A DNA stretch of 64,000 nt from Streptococcus mitis (GTDB lineage: Bacteria; Bacillota; Bacilli; Lactobacillales; Streptococcaceae): positions 186,001 to 250,000 of the forward strand of contig NZ_SWFJ01000001.1 of assembly GCF_005144795.1 (NCBI RefSeq), given 5' to 3'. A model generated the notes under the pieces. It had not been told where the DNA came from and searched no databases. It was given only the letters and a program-made list of their open reading frames with translations. Positions 20,235-28,940 of the stretch are shown one piece after another. The position numbers and the translations under genes were made by a program. Numbering within the stretch: position 1 is the stretch's first letter; every line of letters starts with the position of its first letter.

Positions 20235-21401
20235 ATGAAAAAGCAATCACTCTTTTTTGTTCCAGGTATTATCCTGATTGGTGTTTCCTTGCGGACTCCT
20301 TTTACTGTTTTACCCATTATTTTGGGAGATATTTCGCAAGGGCTGGGAGTCGAAGTTAGTTCACTTGGTGTCCTGACCAGCCTTCCTCTCCTCATGTTTA
20401 CTCTCTTCTCGCTCTTTTCTACCCGACTAGCTCAGAAAATTGGCTTGGAGCATCTCTTTACCTATAGCCTTTTCTTCTTGACCATCGGTTCTCTCATTCG
20501 ACTAATCAATCTGCCCCTGCTCTATCTAGGAACCTTGATGGTTGGGGCAAGTATCGCAGTCATCAATGTTCTGCTTCCTAGTCTTATCCAAGCTAATCAA
20601 CCAAAGAAAATTGGTTATCTGACCACCTTATATGTAACTTCTATGGGGGTTGCGACGGCTCTGGCTTCCTATCTAGCTGTGCCCATTACACAAGCCAGTT
20701 CTTGGAAAGGACTTATCATCCTCCTCACCCTGCTCTGTCTAGCAACTTTTTTGGTCTGGCTCCCAAATCACTGCTATAATCACAGACTGACTCCACAAAC
20801 CAAACAAAAAAGCAAAGCAAAGGTCATGCATAATAAACAGGTCTGGGCAGTGATTGTCTTTGCAGGTTTTCAATCCTTGCTCTTTTACACCGCTATGACC
20901 TGGCTACCTACCATGGCTATCCACGCAGGCCTATCCAGTCACGAAGCTGGCTTACTGACCTCTATCTTCTCTCTGATTAGCATTCCCTTTTCAATGACCA
21001 TCCCAAGCCTGACAACCAGTTTGTCTACTCGCAACCGTCAGCTCATGCTCACTCTGGTTTCACTGGCTGGCGTGGTCGGCATTTCCATGCTCTTTTTCCC
21101 AGTCGGTAATTTCTTTTACTGGCTTGCCATCCATCTCCTCATCGGAACCGCAACCAGCGCCCTCTTTCCTTATCTCATGGTCAACTTTTCACTCAAGACA
21201 AGCGCCCCTGAAAAGACAGCTCAATTGTCCGGCCTATCTCAAACAGGAGGCTATATCCTGGCAGCCTTTGGGCCGACTCTCTTTGGATACAGTTTTGATC
21301 TGTTCCACTCTTGGGTACCAGCTGTAGTTGCTCTCTTACTCGTCGATATCCTGATGACTGTGGCCCTCTTCACAGTGGACAGAGCTGATAAAATCCTCTA
21401 A
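20235..21401 (+). CDS. MFS transporter, CynX/NimT family
   Basis: A 388-residue protein with about twelve membrane segments, opening PGIILIGVSLRTPFTVLPII like the CynX/NimT (cyanate, nitroimidazole) subfamily. The substrate is unknown. It ends at a strong terminator. Confidence 0.85.
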   Translation: MKKQSLFFVPGIILIGVSLRTPFTVLPIILGDISQGLGVEVSSLGVLTSLPLLMFTLFSLFSTRLAQKIGLEHLFTYSLFFLTIGSLIRLINLPLLYLGTLMVGASIAVINVLLPSLIQANQPKKIGYLTTLYVTSMGVATALASYLAVPITQASSWKGLIILLTLLCLATFLVWLPNHCYNHRLTPQTKQKSKAKVMHNKQVWAVIVFAGFQSLLFYTAMTWLPTMAIHAGLSSHEAGLLTSIFSLISIPFSMTIPSLTTSLSTRNRQLMLTLVSLAGVVGISMLFFPVGNFFYWLAIHLLIGTATSALFPYLMVNFSLKTSAPEKTAQLSGLSQTGGYILAAFGPTLFGYSFDLFHSWVPAVVALLLVDILMTVALFTVDRADKIL

Positions 21402-21428
21402 ACTCCTAGTAAAAACTAGGAGTTTTTT
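21401..21428 (+). terminator. intrinsic terminator
   Basis: AACTCCTAGT-AAAA-ACTAGGAGTT is a perfect 10-base stem followed by TTTT, ending the MFS transcript. Confidence 0.92.
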
Positions 21429-21521
21429 ATATATAAAAATTTTACACATTTCTCTTGACAGGGCTTTCTTTTAGATGTACAATGTATGTGTAGAAAAATT
21501 ATATATAAAAATCTTACACAT
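21429..21521 (+). promoter_or_regulatory. PadR-module promoter with three operator-like repeats
   Basis: The promoter is TTGACA (21455-21460), 17 bases, TACAAT (21478-21483). A 21-base element ATATATAAAAATTTTACACA(T) lies upstream at 21429-21449. An inverted copy (21486-21506) and a direct copy (21501-21521) overlap downstream to make a 36-base near-palindrome bounded by ATGTGTA and TTACACAT. ATGT/ACAT ends are typical of PadR operators, so autorepression is likely. Confidence 0.8.
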
Positions 21522-21539
21522 TAGAAAAGGAGGTTTCCC

Positions 21540-21866
21540 ATGTACTTCCCAACATCCTCTGCCTTGATTGAATTTCTCATCTTGGCCGTACTGGAAAAAG
21601 GGGATTCTTATGGTTATGAGATTAGCCAGACCATTAAGCTGATCGCTAATATCAAAGAATCTACACTCTATCCTATCCTAAAAAAATTGGAAGGCAATAG
21701 CTTTCTGATAACCTATTCTAGAGAGTTCCAAGGTCGCATGCGCAAATACTACTCCTTGACAAATGGTGGTATAGAACAGCTCGTGACCCTAAAAGATGAA
21801 TGGGCACTTTATACAGACACCATCAATGGAATCATAGAAGGGAGTATCCGCCATGACAAGAACTGA
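21540..21866 (+). CDS. PadR-family transcriptional regulator
   Basis: A 108-residue winged-helix protein with the PadR core EFLILAVLEKGDSYGYEI and ESTLYPILKKLEG. Short PadR proteins act as dimers, often responding to cell-envelope drugs. It is first in an operon with a DUF1700 and a DUF4097 protein, overlapping the former by 14 bases, and it faces repeated operators at its own promoter. Confidence 0.93.
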   Translation: MYFPTSSALIEFLILAVLEKGDSYGYEISQTIKLIANIKESTLYPILKKLEGNSFLITYSREFQGRMRKYYSLTNGGIEQLVTLKDEWALYTDTINGIIEGSIRHDKN

Positions 21867-22446
21867 ATACCTGACTCAGCTAGAACTTTATCTCAAAAAA
21901 CTACCTGAAGCTGACCAAATTGAAGCCATGGACTATTTCAGGGAACTCTTTGACGATGCTGGAGTCGATGGAGAAGAAGAACTCATCGCTAGCTTAGGAA
22001 CTCCCAAAGAAGCGGCCCACGAAGTTCTCTCCAATCTTCTCGATAAAAAAATCAATGAAGCACCTGCTCAAAAGAATAACCGACAAATTTTGCATATCGC
22101 CTTGTTAGCCCTACTTGCAGCACCCATCGGTATTCCTTTAGGAATCGCCATTCTCTTGGCTCTTTTCGCAATCCTTGTGGCCGCTTCGAGCGTCATCTTA
22201 GCTTTCTTTGTAGTTTCCATACTTGGTATCATCGGTGGATTCCTATTTTTAGTTGAAAGTTTCACTGTCTTAGCCCAAGCTAAATCAGCCTTTATCTTGA
22301 TTTTTGGTTCTGGTTTACTGGCTATCGGTGCTTCTTCACTAGTCTTACTAGGTATTTCCTATGTAGCCCGCTTCTTCGGCCTACTCATTGTTCGCCTGGT
22401 GCAATTTATTCTCAAAAAAGGAAAGAGAGGTGACCAGCATGCGTAA
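21853..22446 (+). CDS. DUF1700 membrane protein
   Basis: A 197-residue protein. The cytoplasmic N-terminus (YLTQLELYLKKLPEADQIEA) is the DUF1700 signature, and three to four membrane segments follow from residue about 75. DUF1700 proteins occur next to PadR regulators and DUF4097 proteins in Firmicutes and are thought to sense or respond to envelope stress. It overlaps genes on both sides, indicating coupling. Confidence 0.88.
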   Translation: MTRTEYLTQLELYLKKLPEADQIEAMDYFRELFDDAGVDGEEELIASLGTPKEAAHEVLSNLLDKKINEAPAQKNNRQILHIALLALLAAPIGIPLGIAILLALFAILVAASSVILAFFVVSILGIIGGFLFLVESFTVLAQAKSAFILIFGSGLLAIGASSLVLLGISYVARFFGLLIVRLVQFILKKGKRGDQHA

Positions 22447-23389
22447 GTTTACAAAAGGATTTCTCATTTTTGGTGTGGTGACTACCATTATCGGATTTAT
22501 CCTGCTCTTTGTAGGCATCCAATCTGACGGAATTAAGAGCCTACTTGCCATGTCCAAGGAGCCTGTCTATGATAGTCGGATGGAAGAGTTGACCTTTGGC
22601 AAGGAAGTCGAAAACCTAGAGATCACTCTCCACCAACACGCGCTCACCATCACAGACTCTTTCGATGATCAAATCCACATTTCTTATCATCCATCTATTT
22701 CTGCTAACCATGATCTTGTCACAAATCAAAACGACAAAACTCTAAGCCTCACTGATAAGAAACTGTCTGAAACTCCATTTCTCTCTTCTGGAATTGGTGG
22801 GATTCTCCATATCGCAAGTGGCTACTCTCGTCGTTTTAATGAAGTTATTCTCCAAGTTCCAAAAGGAAGAAGTCTAAAAGGAATCAACATCTCAGCCAAT
22901 CGTGGACAAACCAGTATCACTAATGCTAGTCTTGAAAATGCGACCATCAATACCAATAATGGCTATCTCCTCCGAATTGAAGGAAGTCGTATCAAAAACA
23001 GTAAACTCACAACACAAAATATTATCAATATCTTTGATACAGACCTTACAGATAGTCAGCTAGAGTCAACAAAACATCACATCCACGCTGAAAAAATCCA
23101 AGTACATGGTAAGGTGGAACTGATGGCGAAAACAGACCTACAACTGCTACTTTCCGAAGAAGAAAAACAAAGAATCAACTTAGATCTTTCAACAAAACAT
23201 GGCTCTATTCTTCATTTTTTAAGAGAAGGAAGGCGTTCGTTTAAAAACAAAGAAAACAAAGATGAACGATTAAGCAATCCTTATAAAACAGAAAAATCAG
23301 ATGCAAACGATCAACTCATGGCCAGAGCAGAACAGGATATCTATCTACTCAAATCAGAGGAACACGAGTCTTCTTCTAGAAATCGTTGA
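22439..23389 (+). CDS. DUF4097-type membrane-anchored beta-repeat protein
   Basis: A 316-residue protein. The start at 22439 (MRKFTKGFL) overlaps the DUF1700 gene by 8 bases. One N-terminal membrane anchor is followed by an extracellular region with repeats of short strands (NISANRGQTSITNASLENATI...) typical of the DUF4097 beta-helix-like fold, then a charged tail. Its stop codon lies within the -35 of the next promoter. Confidence 0.82.
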   Translation: MRKFTKGFLIFGVVTTIIGFILLFVGIQSDGIKSLLAMSKEPVYDSRMEELTFGKEVENLEITLHQHALTITDSFDDQIHISYHPSISANHDLVTNQNDKTLSLTDKKLSETPFLSSGIGGILHIASGYSRRFNEVILQVPKGRSLKGINISANRGQTSITNASLENATINTNNGYLLRIEGSRIKNSKLTTQNIINIFDTDLTDSQLESTKHHIHAEKIQVHGKVELMAKTDLQLLLSEEEKQRINLDLSTKHGSILHFLREGRRSFKNKENKDERLSNPYKTEKSDANDQLMARAEQDIYLLKSEEHESSSRNR

Positions 23390-23414
23390 CAAAAGCGCTT
23401 ACATCTGCTACTAT
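23386..23414 (+). promoter_or_regulatory. promoter with cre-like element
   Basis: TTGACA (23386-23391), 17 bases, TACTAT (23409-23414). The spacer contains AAGCGCTT, the core of a catabolite-response element, though the outer bases match only partly. Confidence 0.65.
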
Positions 23415-23451
23415 GAAAGCATATTTATCTAACTAAAAAGGAGGTTCTACC

Positions 23452-24414
23452 ATGACACAAGAATGGTTTGAAAGTGCCGATCTTGAGAAGAAAGCACCTA
23501 AGACAACATCAGAAAATCAGCCTGAAGAAACAGAGACTGTCGAGCCTGTAGATACTGATATACAAGCAAGCGAAGAGACAGACATTTCTTCTAAAGAAGC
23601 TGAAACTCATGATGAGGAAGCTCCCGAAACAATAGAAGAAAATCAAACTGAAGAACAGGGAGAAGCTAAGGCTGATCAGGATAAGACCCAAGAAAGTTCA
23701 GCCAAAGTTAAAAACCTTATCAACAAGGCTTTAGAAAGTCCCTATATCCCAGAAATTGACCCCCACAAAACTGCCCGATTAAAGGAAGAAATCTCACTAT
23801 TTTGGTCTTGGCTAGTGGAAGCAATCAAATCTCCTACAAGCAAGCTTGAAACAAGTAACACACACAGCTACACAGCCTTTCTCTTGCTCATTCTGTTTTC
23901 TGCATCTTCCTTTTTCTTTAGTATCTACCACATCAAACATGCTTACTATGGACATATGGCAACTATAAACAGCCACTTCCCTGAACAATTTGCTTCATTA
24001 ACTCTCTTTTCGATTATCTCTATACTAGTAGCAACAACACTCTTCTTCTTTTCATTCCTCTTGGGTAGTTTCGTTGTGAGACGATTTATCCACCAGGAAA
24101 AAGACTGGACGCTAGAAAAGGTTCTCCAACAATATAGTCAACTCTTGGCAATTCCAATCATCCTCACTGCTATTGCTAGTTTCTTTGCCTTCTTTGACAG
24201 CCTGCGATTTACGGCTCTCTTGTGTGTGATTAGTGTTGGAATCATTCTGCTTGCTAGTCTCCATATCATTACAAGACCAAGTCAAGCAAGTGAAACCGAC
24301 TCCTTCTATCAATTATTCTTGTCTGTCCTTGTGAACGGAGTCATTATCCTCCTCTTCTTTGTAGCTGAAGTGGCACTGATTGGAGATTATCTTCGTATCT
24401 TGGCCTTTCTTTAA
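23452..24414 (+). CDS. membrane protein with acidic N-terminal domain, unknown function
   Basis: A 320-residue protein. The first 85 residues are very acidic and low in complexity (Glu/Thr/Asp/Ser), and about six membrane segments follow from residue 140 onward. It has its own promoter and terminator. It is probably an integral envelope protein. I do not recognise a characterised family. Confidence 0.7.
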   Translation: MTQEWFESADLEKKAPKTTSENQPEETETVEPVDTDIQASEETDISSKEAETHDEEAPETIEENQTEEQGEAKADQDKTQESSAKVKNLINKALESPYIPEIDPHKTARLKEEISLFWSWLVEAIKSPTSKLETSNTHSYTAFLLLILFSASSFFFSIYHIKHAYYGHMATINSHFPEQFASLTLFSIISILVATTLFFFSFLLGSFVVRRFIHQEKDWTLEKVLQQYSQLLAIPIILTAIASFFAFFDSLRFTALLCVISVGIILLASLHIITRPSQASETDSFYQLFLSVLVNGVIILLFFVAEVALIGDYLRILAFL

Positions 24415-24420
24415 ACTTCA

Positions 24421-24448
24421 ATCCTGTCATCCATGGCAGGATTTTTCT
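24421..24448 (+). terminator. intrinsic terminator
   Basis: AATCCTG-TCATCCATGG-CAGGATT followed by a T run. Confidence 0.85.
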
Positions 24449-24478
24449 ATGTCAAAAAAGCAAGTCGATTGACCTGCT

Positions 24479-25339
24479 TTACTTTTCTTGTGCCAATCCT
24501 TCAAAATCTTGTCCTAGGATGGGCTGCACTTCTAATTGATTGGCGTCTAGTTGGTGGTAAAATTCTGACGGTAGTACCTCAAGGAATTTTGCATAGTCCA
24601 AGCGGGCAATGGCTTCATAGTCTTCTGGTTTAGAGCCATCTCCTGTGATTTGAACCAAGTCAATTTCCCACTGAACTTTCTTATCCACCAATTGCTCAAT
24701 ATAGGCTGCAGGTACAAATGGTTCTCTCGGTAAAACGGTCTTGACCCCTTGAGCCAGATGGTAAACACCGTGCACTTGCTCTTCTCCATCTTGATAGAAG
24801 GAAACTCTTGCAAAGTAGGCGTCTGTCTCTTGAACCGCACGTACACGTGCTTCAAACTGTGCCAAGCCATCTGCCTCTAAAAAGCTTTTCAAGTCCTCAT
24901 GACTAAAGAAAACAGGATTAAAAATTCCTTGGCAAATCGTAAAACGAGCTGCATTATCTGTCAGATGGGCTTGAATACTTGCTTGGAAATAAGCTTCAAA
25001 ATCAAAACCATCTAGTCCTTCAATCTCAGTTCCTGTATAAGCAAGGAGAGCTTCTAAAAATGACTTGATAATCCGCCAGTCTGTCTTCGTTAGTAGGGCA
25101 GGAAGATCGACACGGTAAGCCTTTTGACCATCATCATAACTGACTTTAAAAAGAAATTGTGATTGCCCCACTATCGCACACTCGATATACTCGAGACGAT
25201 TAAGAGGCTGACGGAGATAGACTGCATCATAGCTATGTGACTCCAAGCCATCTACCAAGGCCAAGATAGACTTGGCAGTCAAAATTTCCTGTTCTCCTAA
25301 AATGCTCTGTTTATTTGGAATAAAAAATGTTTTCGTCAT
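24479..25339 (-). CDS. DUF4299 family cytoplasmic protein
   Basis: A 286-residue soluble protein. I choose ATG 25339 (MTKTFFIPNK), which follows a GGAGTCC site; a longer frame to 25492 overlaps trhO and is unlikely. The sequence fits the streptococcal DUF4299 family, of unknown role. It has no membrane segments or recognisable catalytic motif. A consensus cre site directly upstream suggests repression by CcpA in sugar-rich conditions. Confidence 0.75.
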   Translation of the reverse strand: MTKTFFIPNKQSILGEQEILTAKSILALVDGLESHSYDAVYLRQPLNRLEYIECAIVGQSQFLFKVSYDDGQKAYRVDLPALLTKTDWRIIKSFLEALLAYTGTEIEGLDGFDFEAYFQASIQAHLTDNAARFTICQGIFNPVFFSHEDLKSFLEADGLAQFEARVRAVQETDAYFARVSFYQDGEEQVHGVYHLAQGVKTVLPREPFVPAAYIEQLVDKKVQWEIDLVQITGDGSKPEDYEAIARLDYAKFLEVLPSEFYHQLDANQLEVQPILGQDFEGLAQEK

Positions 25340-25351
25340 AACTGGACTCCT

Positions 25352-25366
25352 TTGAAATCGTTTACA
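25352..25366 (-). promoter_or_regulatory. consensus cre (CcpA) site
   Basis: On the minus strand TGTAAACGATTTCA matches TGWAANCGNTNNCA at every position. It lies just downstream of a -10 TATACT and 13 bases before the DUF4299 start, a position expected to repress. Confidence 0.75.
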
Positions 25367-25435
25367 TATAGTATACCCTATTTTCCTGAAAGATACAGAA
25401 ACAAACTTTAGATTTTTTAGTAAAAAGCATAGAAA

Positions 25436-25457
25436 AACAGCCCCTAAGGACTGTTTG
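25436..25457 (-). terminator. intrinsic terminator of trhO
   Basis: AAACAGTCC-TTAG-GGGCTGTTT followed by T on the minus strand, three bases after the trhO stop. Confidence 0.8.
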
Positions 25458-25460
25458 ATC

Positions 25461-26447
25461 TTATACAGTAGCTGCTTGATCCAAGCTTTCACCGATAGTG
25501 GCTAGGCGCTCGACAACTTCAGCTTGTGTCAATTCATTTTCTGAAACATAGCGGTTACGTGGGTGAACACGGCACTCGTGTGAGCATCCACGAAGGTACT
25601 TGTCTTCATTTTCTTCTGATGTCAAGATACGACGGTTACAGAATGGATTTCCACAGTTGACATAACGTTCACATGGGGTTCCATCAAACCAGTCTTTCCC
25701 TACGATGGTTGGGTTAACATGGTTAACATCTACGGCGATACGCTCGTCAAAGACGTACATTTTCCCATCCCAAAGCTCACCTTGAACTTCTGGGTCTTTA
25801 CCGTAAGTTGCAATTCCTCCGTGCAATTGGCCGACATCTTTGTAGCCTTCACGAACCATCCAGCCTGAGAATTTCTCACAGCGAACGCCACCTGTACAGT
25901 AAACCACAACACGTTTGTCCATGAATTTTTCCTTGTTGTCACGAACCCACTGTGGCAACTCACGGAAGTTGCGGATGTCTGGGCGGATAGCCCCACGAAA
26001 ATGTCCTAGGTCGTACTCATAATCGTTACGTGTGTCAAGGACAACAGTATCTTCATCAAGAAGGGCTTCTTTGAACTCTTTTGGAGACAAGTAAGCACCT
26101 GTTGTTTCAAGTGGATTGATGTCGTTGTCGAAGTCATTGTCTTCCAAACCAAGGTGGACAATTTCTTTCTTGTAGCGAACAAACATCTTCTTGAAGGCTT
26201 GTTCATTTTCTTCGTCAATCTTGAACCAGAGGTCTTCCATTCCTGGAAGACTGTGAACGTAGTCCATGTATTTTTGAGTTGTTTCGTAATCACCTGAAAC
26301 TGTTCCGTTAATTCCCTCGTCAGCGACTAGGATACGACCTTTAAGGCCGATTGATTTACAGAAAGCCAAGTGGTCTGCAGCAAATTGCTCTGCATTTTCA
26401 ATTGGAGTGTAAAGGTAGTAAAGTAAGACACGAATATCTTTTGCCAT
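25461..26447 (-). CDS. trhO: tRNA uridine(34) hydroxylase TrhO, rhodanese family
   Basis: A 328-residue protein with an N-terminal UPF0176 domain, a rhodanese domain with active-site loop [16 protein letters not shown] near residue 180, and a C-terminal Cys-rich part ([15 protein letters not shown]). TrhO uses oxygen to make 5-hydroxyuridine at wobble position 34. This is the fourth wobble-uridine or t6A tRNA enzyme in the window. Confidence 0.93.
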   Translation of the reverse strand: MAKDIRVLLYYLYTPIENAEQFAADHLAFCKSIGLKGRILVADEGINGTVSGDYETTQKYMDYVHSLPGMEDLWFKIDEENEQAFKKMFVRYKKEIVHLGLEDNDFDNDINPLETTGAYLSPKEFKEALLDEDTVVLDTRNDYEYDLGHFRGAIRPDIRNFRELPQWVRDNKEKFMDKRVVVYCTGGVRCEKFSGWMVREGYKDVGQLHGGIATYGKDPEVQGELWDGKMYVFDERIAVDVNHVNPTIVGKDWFDGTPCERYVNCGNPFCNRRILTSEENEDKYLRGCSHECRVHPRNRYVSENELTQAEVVERLATIGESLDQAATV

Positions 26448-26579
26448 AAGATTTGTTCTCTTTTCTATTCTTAAATTTTCAGAATTTTTTATCTAACTAT
26501 ATTAGTATACCTGCTTGAGAAAACGAATGCAATTTATTTGACTGGAAATTTATAGAAAGAGGCCTATCCCTGCACTTCA

Positions 26580-26876
26580 TCAATAACCATATCGAATAGC
26601 AGATAGTTCTCTCAATTTTTTGATCTGCTCGGCTTGACTTTCTGACAAACTTAGCTTGTTATCAATCAATACGCGCGCAAGGTCAACATTCATTTGACTC
26701 AAAATAAATGGGGTAGAGGTCCCATCGTCCTCTAATCGTCTTTTATAGCTCACTAACAGATTTTTCAAGGGAGTCAGCTGAGGCGTATCCTTTATGTCTT
26801 CTAGTAGATGATCTATGATAGTCATGGCTTCACAACGTCTTTCGCTTCCTCCTGCAAACCATTTTAATGGTGTCAT
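26580..26876 (-). CDS. bacteriocin immunity protein (EntA_Immun-like)
   Basis: A 98-residue, predominantly helical protein beginning MTPLKWFAGGSERR and ending LRELSAIRYGY, features I associate with the small cytoplasmic pediocin/enterocin-A type immunity proteins common in streptococcal blp loci. A clear AGGAGG site precedes the ATG at 26876. No bacteriocin gene is adjacent, so it is an orphan immunity gene that could guard against competitors. Confidence 0.7.
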   Translation of the reverse strand: MTPLKWFAGGSERRCEAMTIIDHLLEDIKDTPQLTPLKNLLVSYKRRLEDDGTSTPFILSQMNVDLARVLIDNKLSLSESQAEQIKKLRELSAIRYGY

Positions 26877-27136
26877 TCTTATTTTCCTCCTTAAATTGAA
26901 AAGCTATCATTCCTAACTCTCGTACCAATATTTCACCCAAATACCCTGTGTAAAAAAGTCAGCAAAAATGGTAAGGTCGCGAAAATATTATTAATCACAT
27001 GCACCGCATAGGATGAATTGAAATTTGAAAAAATAAAACTTAATCTTAACTACCGTTTTAATAACTAATCTGGCAAGTCACAATAAATCATTTCATTGAA
27101 CTACTAGACCTACCTAGACTGAACTTAAATTTTTGT

Positions 27137-27355
27137 TTAGAGTCTGGACAAAAACTCAATTTCAGGAGAAAACGAAGTAAATCTTCCCACAATAAAACTG
27201 ACATGATAAAAATCCTCGTCACTCCAAACAACACTATCCATGAAAGAATCATGAGTATGATCATCTGTAAAATCAAGACTCCCTAAAATCACATCTGCCA
27301 ATTCTCCTAATGTTTCTTTTTGGGAATGTGTATATGCCGATAGCAACTTTTCCAA
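27137..27355 (-). pseudogene. remnant of an unknown gene
   Basis: A 72-residue frame without ATG start (TTG at 27355), rich in Asp/Ser/Phe and ending FSPEIEFLSRL. Upstream on the same strand another frame continues with protein-like character (IEAEKLLSVGSWVISVKFGK), suggesting a frameshifted gene. I recognise no family. The stretches 26877-27087 and 27356-27530 show nothing else. Confidence 0.35.
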
Positions 27356-27537
27356 ATTTGACAGAAATAACCCAAGAACCCACAGATAATAGCTTTTCAG
27401 CCTCTATTTCCTGTTTTATTCATTTAATGTACCATAATCCCTCCAATAGTCAAGCAACATAATTTCTTTTAATCTATCATCCCTCTTGAGTTTATCGAAC
27501 TAAGTCACCTATAACTCGAAAAGATATAGAAATAGAA

Positions 27538-27553
27538 TGTTTCACGAGAAACA
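27538..27553. promoter_or_regulatory. parS-like ParB binding site
   Basis: TGTTTCACGAGAAACA matches the 16-base Firmicute parS consensus TGTTTCACGTGAAACA at 15 of 16 positions. ParB (Spo0J) would load here and recruit SMC for origin segregation. Confidence 0.75.
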
Positions 27554-27634
27554 CTCTATATCATCTATTATAACAACGAGAGTATTAGGTATCTATCTGC
27601 TTATCATTAGTAGGCCTACACTCTATCCCCAAGG

Positions 27635-27787
27635 TTATCCACAATCTGTGAATAACTATCCCAAACTGTGCTTAACTCTTGAGTTTCAGCAATTAAAACT
27701 ACTTTATAATCCTCAAAAGTTACTAAATTGGTCACACAAATAAGAATTATCACTAAAATAATCAGAAGTTATCCACACTTATCCACA
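27635..27787. promoter_or_regulatory. cluster of four DnaA boxes
   Basis: Perfect TTATCCACA boxes lie at 27635-27643, 27769-27777 and 27779-27787 (plus strand), and TTATTCACA at 27647-27655 (minus strand). Two further near matches are TGTGCTTAA and TGTGAATCG. The region is AT-rich and has no gene. No dnaA or dnaN gene is in the window, so this is a DnaA-binding cluster away from the usual oriC context. Confidence 0.75.
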
Positions 27788-27849
27788 ACCTGTTAGTAAC
27801 TTTTGTGAATCGTCTTGCCTAAGCTAAGACTTATCTCTCACAAACACTA

Positions 27850-27873
27850 AAAAGAGCCTGACTCCAGGCTCTT
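27850..27873 (-). terminator. intrinsic terminator of the SPFH gene
   Basis: AAAGAGCCTGGAGTCAGGCTCTTT on the minus strand, followed by TT. Confidence 0.85.
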
Positions 27874-27880
27874 TAGTCTA

Positions 27881-28780
27881 TTATTTCTTCTCAGCACGGA
27901 GGGCTGACAAGATTTGTGTACGGATATCATCAACACCATTTGGAGTATTTGGTAAAAAGATAGTTTGGTTTCCTTTAGAGGCAAAGGTATTCAAGGTATC
28001 CAAATACTGGTTGGTCAAAAGAATGGACATGATTTGCTCTTCTGTCATACCAACATTGGCTTCCTTGAGTTCTGTGATAGACTCTGCCAATCCATCCACA
28101 ATCGCCTTACGTTGTTGGGCAATCCCCACACCATGGAGGCGGTCTTTTTCTGCTTCGGCTTCAGCTGCAGTGACGATTTTAATCTTGTCGGCTTCCGCTA
28201 ATTCTTGCGCTGCGACCCGCTTACGTTGCGCCGCATTGATTTCATTCATGGATTGCTTGACTTCTGCATCTGGTTCGACCTTAGTAATCAAGGTTTTCAC
28301 GATAATGTACCCGTAAGTAGTCATTTCTTCTGCTACCTGGTGTTGGACTTCAAGGGCAATCTCATCTTTTTTCTCAAACAATTCATCCAAGGTTAATTTT
28401 GGAACAGAAGAGCGAAGAGCGTCTTCGATATAAGATTTAATCTGAGATTCTGGACGCATGAGTTTATAGTAGGCATCTGTCACGCTCTGCTCGTTGACAC
28501 GGTACTGAGTCGCTACATTCATCATAACGAACACATTGTCCTTGGTCTTGGTCTCAACCACAATATCGCTTTGCAACAAGCGCAACTGAATCCGCGCTGC
28601 AATCGAGTCAATCCCAAAAGGCAAGCGAATATGAATACCGCTATTGGCAACCTTTTGGTATTTCCCAAAGCGTTCAATAATCGCCACCGACTGCTGACGA
28701 ACCACATAAACTGTACTCAGTGTGACTATCACCAATAGGAGCACACAAACCACCACAAAAATCATCAAAAATGTTGCCAT
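27881..28780 (-). CDS. SPFH/Band 7 (stomatin-like) membrane protein
   Basis: A 299-residue protein starting at ATG 28780 (MATFLMIFVVV), preceded by GGAGG; two other ATG codons lie 18 bases upstream. One N-terminal membrane segment is followed by the Band 7 domain (VRQQSVAIIERFGKYQ, residues about 22 onward) and a coiled coil rich in Ala/Glu (residues about 180-240). SPFH proteins form membrane microdomain scaffolds or protease regulators. Confidence 0.9.
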   Translation of the reverse strand: MATFLMIFVVVCVLLLVIVTLSTVYVVRQQSVAIIERFGKYQKVANSGIHIRLPFGIDSIAARIQLRLLQSDIVVETKTKDNVFVMMNVATQYRVNEQSVTDAYYKLMRPESQIKSYIEDALRSSVPKLTLDELFEKKDEIALEVQHQVAEEMTTYGYIIVKTLITKVEPDAEVKQSMNEINAAQRKRVAAQELAEADKIKIVTAAEAEAEKDRLHGVGIAQQRKAIVDGLAESITELKEANVGMTEEQIMSILLTNQYLDTLNTFASKGNQTIFLPNTPNGVDDIRTQILSALRAEKK

Positions 28781-28940
28781 TATCGTGACCTCCATCATTA
28801 TTTTCCTGTATTATAGCACATTTAAAGAAGGCTGTGCAGTTTTTACTGCGATTTTTCCTGAAATGTCAATAATTAGAGGTGAATTGTCACATTGTCGTCT
28901 AATCTCTTGCTAAACCAACTGGTAAGGAATTAGGTGCAAC

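Noticed and set aside
24547..24870. Long minus-strand frame inside the DUF4299 gene
   Set aside because: It lies in another frame of a well-supported gene and has no ribosome site; a shadow frame.
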